Below, in pieces: positions 52,786 to 56,745 of a DNA stretch of 56,745 nucleotides; the first letter of the stretch is position 1, and each line of letters begins with the position of its first letter. The notes below the pieces were generated by a model, which was not told the DNA's origin, searched no databases, and worked only from the letters and a program-made list of their open reading frames with translations. The position numbers and the translations under genes are program-made. The stretch is from Pyrinomonadaceae bacterium (GTDB lineage Bacteria > Acidobacteriota > Blastocatellia > Pyrinomonadales > Pyrinomonadaceae): NCBI GenBank assembly GCA_022843305.1, contig JALHNX010000009.1, positions 1 to 56,745 of the forward strand, given 5' to 3'.

Positions 52786-53352
52786 CTATCTCGTCAGTTC
52801 ACGGTGCAGCCAGGCTCTTGCCATCGCCCAATCGGTGATGACGGTCGTGCGCGAAATTTTTAAGGCTTCGGCGGTTTCTTCCAAAGTCAAGCCGCTGAAA
52901 TAGCGCAATTCGACGATTCGCGCCTGCTGTTCGTCGAGCTTTTCAAGCCGCGTCAAGGCTTCGTCGAGTGCCATCAAATCAATATTTCGTTCGTTGCCGA
53001 CGACCGTCAAAGAGGCTTCTTCGAGCGTCAGTTTGATCGCGCCGCCGCCGCGTTTGTCCCGATTTTTCAGGCGGGCGTAATCAACCAGAATTCTTCTCAT
53101 TAAACTGGCGGCAATCGCAAAAAAATGCGCCCGGCTTTCCAAATTCACATCGCGCTGGTCAATTAATTTCAGATATGTTTCGTTAATCAGCGCAGTCGCC
53201 TGAAGCGTGTGGTCGGGACGTTCGCGGCGCAAAAAACTCTCTGCCTGCCGGTGGAGTTCATCATAAACGAGCGGCATCAATTCTTCCAATGCCGCACGAT
53301 TTCCGCCGCTCCAATCGCGCAGCATTTGAGTTATTTTTTGAGTTTCAATCAT
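52786..53352 (-). CDS. ECF-type sigma factor paired with a Ser/Thr kinase
   Basis: The chosen ATG gives 188 residues (MIETQKITQMLRDWSGGN...). An earlier in-frame start at 53481 is rejected because a good promoter lies inside that extension. Sigma2 is visible in AHFFAIAASLMRRILVDYAR and sigma4 in LRYFSGLTLEETAEALKISR. The sequence fits the ECF subfamily common in acidobacteria and planctomycetes that is linked to kinases instead of anti-sigma factors. The kinase gene follows after 8 nt. The divergent ScyD-type gene is a possible target. Confidence 0.88.
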   Translation of the reverse strand: MIETQKITQMLRDWSGGNRAALEELMPLVYDELHRQAESFLRRERPDHTLQATALINETYLKLIDQRDVNLESRAHFFAIAASLMRRILVDYARLKNRDKRGGGAIKLTLEEASLTVVGNERNIDLMALDEALTRLEKLDEQQARIVELRYFSGLTLEETAEALKISRTTVITDWAMARAWLHRELTR

Positions 53353-53381
53353 TGCCGAATTTTCATTATTTACCACTTGAG

Positions 53382-53409
53382 AATATACCCGCCGACTTAC
53401 TTTAGTCAA
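53382..53409 (-). promoter_or_regulatory. Probable promoter of the ECF sigma/kinase operon
   Basis: On the minus strand TTGACT is followed after 16 nt by TATATT. Transcription would start near 53375, about 23 nt before the chosen ATG. It fixes the start of the sigma gene. Confidence 0.6.
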
Positions 53410-53502
53410 AGAATAATTTTTCAGATTAAAAATAATTCCGTCCGTTTTTCGCGCCGATGACGCGCTAATAAATGAAGGCAAATTTTATTTAGGGGTTAAA
53501 AG

Positions 53503-55632
53503 ATGAAACTTATAGCAATACGATCAACGATACAAAAAACTAAAACTTTCGGGCTGACGCTGGCTCTGACAATTTTGCTCGGCGCCGTCACGGCGGCACA
53601 AGCGCAGGGAACGTCGGTTTTTACGACCGGATTAACCAATCCGGCTAAAATCGTGACCGCCGGCGGATCGTCGCTGCTGATTTCCGAATCGGGAACGAAT
53701 ACGCCAAACAGCGGGCGAATTTCGCTGGTCAACCGGACGACGGGCGCGAGGCGAACTTTGATTGACGGCTTGCCGTCGGGCATTACCACCTCCGGCGGTG
53801 CGCCGGAAGTGTCGGGACCGTCGGGCATCAAATTAAACGGGCTGAAACTTTATCTGAGCATCAGCGCGGGCGACACCTCGACGCAGGTTACGGGCGGCGC
53901 GATTCCCAATTCTACGCCGTCTTCACCTCTGTTGATTTCGATTTTGGAACTGACGCTGCCCGCCGATTACGAAACGCTGGCAAGCGGTTTTACATTATCC
54001 TTCGCCGATCAGACGACCTTAAACGGCGGCACGCCGGTAACTTTAACCAACGCGGAAGGTAAACAATTGATCGTTCGGCTCGTCGTCAATCTGCCGGATT
54101 ACGTTTCCGACCCGCGCCCGACTTTGCCGGAAAATATACGCGAGTCGAATCCTTACGGCATCGAGATTTCCGGCGGCGCGCTCTACGTCGTGGATGCCAG
54201 CTTTAATCTGCTCTACCGTATCCAAATTGCGACCGGAGCGTTTGAAGTGTTTACGACTTTCGCGTTCAAACCGAACCCGACGCCGGTCGGACCGCCGGTT
54301 ATTGAACCCGTGCCGGACAGCATCCGGCTTGTCGGCAGTAATTTGTATATATCGTTTTTGACCGGCTTTCCGTTCGTGCAGGGCTTGGCGGAAGTCCGCA
54401 CGGTCAATTTGAATACGCGCCAGCAAGCGGTTTTTATTCCGAATCTGACTTCGGCACTGGACGTTTTGCCGATGGGCGGCACGGGCGGAGCTAACGATTC
54501 GTATCTGGTTCTGGAATTCAGCGCGAATATGCTCGCGCAGGCTCCGGGACGCTTAAAACTTTTCACGTCGCCTTCGGAGTCGCCGAGAATTCTGGTCGGC
54601 AATCTGGTAACGCCGACTTCGATCGCCCGCGACGCGCAGACCGGAAGCATTTTCGTGACGGAAAAGGCGACGGGCAGGATTATGCGAGTTAACGCGCCGC
54701 AAGCGATCTCTAAAGATTACTTCGGCACGGGCAAAAGCGATTTCGTGAGAAACAGCGTCGTCAATAACAATATCGTCTGGAGCATATTGCGAAATCCGCC
54801 GGGCGCGCCCGCGCAAATTCGCCGCTTTGTTTTCGGTTTGCCGACCGACACGATTATCGAAGGCGATTTCGACGGCGATTTAAAACAGGACATCGCCGTT
54901 TATCGTGAAGGCACAACGGCTAATCCGCAAAGTTATTTTTACTTTATACCTTCGACGAATCCGAATACGTTCATCAGTCAAGCATGGGGAACGACCGGCG
55001 ACAAACCCGTAACCGGAGATTTCGACGGCGACGGCAAAACCGATTTCTGCATCGCCCGCCGAATTAATAATCAAATCGTCTGGTTTATTCTGCCGAGCGG
55101 CGGCGGCGCGGTTCGATACGTTCCGTTCGGCTTGGGAAGCGACCGCGAAAACGGCGCGGCGGCGGATTTTAACGGCGACGGGCGCGATGATTTAATCATC
55201 ACGCGCACCGCGCCGAACGGCGATCTGACGCATTACATCGGTGACGCGAATAGCGGCGCGTCCGTTCTGAGTGTGCAGTGGGGCAATAACTCGCTTGCGC
55301 CGACGACCGTCTTTTTCGACGATTACACGGGCGACGGTCGCGCCGACATCGCCGTCAATTACGGCGCGTGCGATTCAAATCCGACGTGCGACACCGCCGG
55401 AACCTGGTGGATTCTCGAAACCGGAAGCGCGAATTATACGGTCACGAAATTCGGCATTCCGTTCAACCAGCAGGCGATGACGGGCGACCGTCCGGTTATC
55501 GGCGATTTTGACGGCGACGGAAAAACCGACATTTCGGTTTTTCGCCCGTCAAACACCACGCTCTATGCGCTGACCAGCTCGAACGGACAACTTTTTTCGC
55601 AGTTTTTTAATGGCGATTCGGCAACGCCGTAA
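53503..55632 (+). CDS. Exported ScyD/ScyE-like protein with FG-GAP/VCBS repeats
   Basis: This 709-residue protein has a signal peptide ending near AAQAQ. The N-terminal 400 residues resemble the ScyD/ScyE family (GTSVFTTGLTNPAKI, SGRISLVNRTTG, GPSGIKLNGLKLYLSI), a beta-propeller. The C-terminal 300 residues carry calcium-loop repeats: GDFDGDLKQDIAVYR, GDFDGDGKTDFCIAR, DFNGDGRDDLIITR, DYTGDGRADIAVNYG and GDFDGDGKTDISVFR. In cyanobacteria ScyE is named from the scytonemin cluster, but the family is broad and no such pathway is implied. It is divergent from the ECF operon and is a plausible target. The next gene is a further surface protein. Confidence 0.85.
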   Translation: MKLIAIRSTIQKTKTFGLTLALTILLGAVTAAQAQGTSVFTTGLTNPAKIVTAGGSSLLISESGTNTPNSGRISLVNRTTGARRTLIDGLPSGITTSGGAPEVSGPSGIKLNGLKLYLSISAGDTSTQVTGGAIPNSTPSSPLLISILELTLPADYETLASGFTLSFADQTTLNGGTPVTLTNAEGKQLIVRLVVNLPDYVSDPRPTLPENIRESNPYGIEISGGALYVVDASFNLLYRIQIATGAFEVFTTFAFKPNPTPVGPPVIEPVPDSIRLVGSNLYISFLTGFPFVQGLAEVRTVNLNTRQQAVFIPNLTSALDVLPMGGTGGANDSYLVLEFSANMLAQAPGRLKLFTSPSESPRILVGNLVTPTSIARDAQTGSIFVTEKATGRIMRVNAPQAISKDYFGTGKSDFVRNSVVNNNIVWSILRNPPGAPAQIRRFVFGLPTDTIIEGDFDGDLKQDIAVYREGTTANPQSYFYFIPSTNPNTFISQAWGTTGDKPVTGDFDGDGKTDFCIARRINNQIVWFILPSGGGAVRYVPFGLGSDRENGAAADFNGDGRDDLIITRTAPNGDLTHYIGDANSGASVLSVQWGNNSLAPTTVFFDDYTGDGRADIAVNYGACDSNPTCDTAGTWWILETGSANYTVTKFGIPFNQQAMTGDRPVIGDFDGDGKTDISVFRPSNTTLYALTSSNGQLFSQFFNGDSATP

Positions 55633-55637
55633 CTTTA

Positions 55638-55673
55638 GACCGGAGCGCCGGCAGGGACGCCTGCGCTCCGGTC
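55638..55673. repeat. GACCGGAGCGC hairpin after the ScyD-like gene
   Basis: GACCGGAGCGC (55638-55648) and GCGCTCCGGTC (55663-55673) are perfect complements. The arm sequence is close to the GACTGGAGCGC arms of the element at 30143. It begins 5 nt after the stop codon. No T-run follows. Confidence 0.7.
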
Positions 55674-55798
55674 AGCTCTGCGTTTTCAATACCGATTCGC
55701 ATTCTTTTCTAACCTACTCTTGTGAGTAGTTAAATCAAAATCAATTCGCCGTTACAACAAAATATAAAACGCGTAATTTGCGTCTTTGGGAAAATTTT

Positions 55799-56745
55799 AT
55801 GTCGAAACGAATATTTTTATTTTTGCTTTTGGTGGTTTTGAGTGTGTCGGCGCAAGCGCAGACGACGGCTTTTTCATATCAGGGGCGTTTGAGCGAACTG
55901 GGCAATCCGGTCACGGGAACGCGCTATTTTCGTTTTACCCTTTTTGATGAAAACGGCGCGGCAATTCCCGGCGCGACGGTTGACCGAACTTTGACGGTCA
56001 CGAACGGCGTTTTTAATACATCACTCGATTTCGGGGCGGCGAATTTTCCGGGCGCGAATCGTTCGTTGCAAATCTCGGTCAAAATCAACGCGGGCGACCC
56101 GTTCACAGATTTAACGCCGCGTCAGGATATTCTCGCCGCGCCGTATTCGATAAAAAGCAGAGAGGCGGACAATGCCGCGCAGCTCGGCGGCATTAATTCG
56201 TCCGGTTTCGTTCAGCAGGACGCGGGCGGCAATGTTTCGATCGGCGGAAATCTGACCGTCGCCGGAGCTGTAACTTACGATACGGTGAACGCGACGACAC
56301 AATACAATCTCGGCGGTCAGCGGATTTTGAGCAGTGCCGGAACGGGTAACTTGTTTGCCGGCGTGAATGCCGGAATCGCCAATACAACCGGCTATGATAA
56401 CGCCTTTTTCGGTCAGGGCGCGGGACAAGCCAACACGATTGGCTATGAAAATTCGTTTTTCGGTAAAAGCGCGGGACTGCGAAACACGACCGGCTTTCGG
56501 AATTCATTTCTCGGCTTAAACGCGGGCATCAATAACACGACCGGTGCCGATAACGTCTTCATCGGCGCGGCAGCCGGAACCGACAATCAAACCGGCAGCG
56601 AGAATACTTTTGTCGGAGTTTTTGCCGGTCAGAAGAATACGACTGGTCGTAATTCGTTTTTCGGGGCGGGCAGCGGACAGGAAAATACGACCGGCATGAA
56701 CAATGCATTTTTCGGTTACGTCGCCGGTATTTCTAATCAAACCGG
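55799..56745 (+). CDS. Repeat-rich surface protein, N-terminal part
   Basis: The frame is open from this ATG to the window edge (315 codons). It starts with a signal peptide (MSKRIFLFLLLVVLSVSAQA). A beta domain follows (FSYQGRLSELGNPVTGTRYF to about residue 120), as found at the start of many acidobacterial and planctomycete trimeric tail-fibre-like proteins. From about residue 190 there are 14-17 residue repeats of the form NTTGYDNAFFGQGAGQA, of the YadA-head or hemagglutinin kind. The 3' end lies beyond the window, so a C-terminal chaperone domain cannot be checked. Confidence 0.8.
   Translation, partial: MSKRIFLFLLLVVLSVSAQAQTTAFSYQGRLSELGNPVTGTRYFRFTLFDENGAAIPGATVDRTLTVTNGVFNTSLDFGAANFPGANRSLQISVKINAGDPFTDLTPRQDILAAPYSIKSREADNAAQLGGINSSGFVQQDAGGNVSIGGNLTVAGAVTYDTVNATTQYNLGGQRILSSAGTGNLFAGVNAGIANTTGYDNAFFGQGAGQANTIGYENSFFGKSAGLRNTTGFRNSFLGLNAGINNTTGADNVFIGAAAGTDNQTGSENTFVGVFAGQKNTTGRNSFFGAGSGQENTTGMNNAFFGYVAGISNQT

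Noticed and set aside
53353..53481. N-terminal extension of the ECF sigma factor
   Set aside because: A good promoter (TTGACT, 16 nt, TATATT) lies inside it and ECF proteins of this type start near MIETQKITQ.

Overview
This window comes from the chromosome of a bacterium that is most likely an acidobacterium of the class Blastocatellia (Pyrinomonadaceae-like). The grounds are moderate GC content, a str operon in the order rpsL-rpsG-fusA-tuf, many zinc-ribbon Ser/Thr kinases, TolB-like/TPR signalling proteins, a kinase fused to a formylglycine-generating-enzyme domain, FG-GAP/ScyD-type secreted proteins, and intergenic DNA full of palindromic repeats. The assignment is inferred from gene style, not from a marker phylogeny.

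Layout. 1-3.6 kb: str operon on the minus strand, with a good sigma70 promoter and a leader of about 330 nt. 3.9-7.5 kb: zinc-ribbon/RDD membrane protein, RqcH-like NFACT protein, TlpA-like lipoprotein. 7.6-19.5 kb: a minus-strand signalling block with a triple-FHA ABC transporter, a zinc-ribbon pseudokinase, a TPR protein, a kinase-PEGA-FGE protein and a winged-helix/TolB/TPR regulator. 19.7-27.3 kb: a giant BACON/PKD/NHL/RHS surface protein with no toxin tip. 27.4-30.1 kb: leuS. 30.6-37.8 kb: a small protein plus HEAT-repeat protein, a beta-lactamase-like hydrolase, egtB-egtD (ergothioneine), birA, a small acidic protein and coaX. 37.8-42.1 kb: two paralogous secreted proteins, a short beta-repeat protein, a papain-like protease and an amino-acid permease with a rebuilt C-terminus. 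42.7-46.8 kb: inositol monophosphatase, secreted proteins, an esterase, two TFIIB-type zinc-finger proteins and a DUF2270 protein. 47-48.8 kb: tadA, tRNA-Ser(CGA), aquaporin, tRNA-Ser(GGA) and SRP RNA. 48.9-53.4 kb: an ECF sigma/Ser-Thr kinase operon with a decayed TPR duplicate. 53.5 kb to the end: ScyD/FG-GAP protein and a partial repeat-rich surface protein.

The most unusual content is the repeat landscape. (1) A palindromic element with GTCAGAACC/GGTTCTGAC ends lies in frame inside leuS, as a half copy inside the rqcH-like gene in the same reading frame, and across the stop codon of egtD. (2) At least a dozen junctions carry hairpins built from iterated short units, mostly 7 nt. Each locus has its own unit, yet each usually has an inverted partner; they resemble the heptanucleotide STRR repeats of filamentous cyanobacteria. 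(3) Multi-hairpin elements share an identical internal 17-nt hairpin. (4) A 190-bp MITE-like element has perfect 25-bp ends. No transposase or RAYT gene is present, so any mobilising enzyme must act in trans.

Functionally, phospho-signalling genes (kinases, FHA, pseudokinase, ECF sigma) alternate with secreted repeat proteins and with housekeeping translation genes (fusA, leuS, tadA, tRNAs, ffs).
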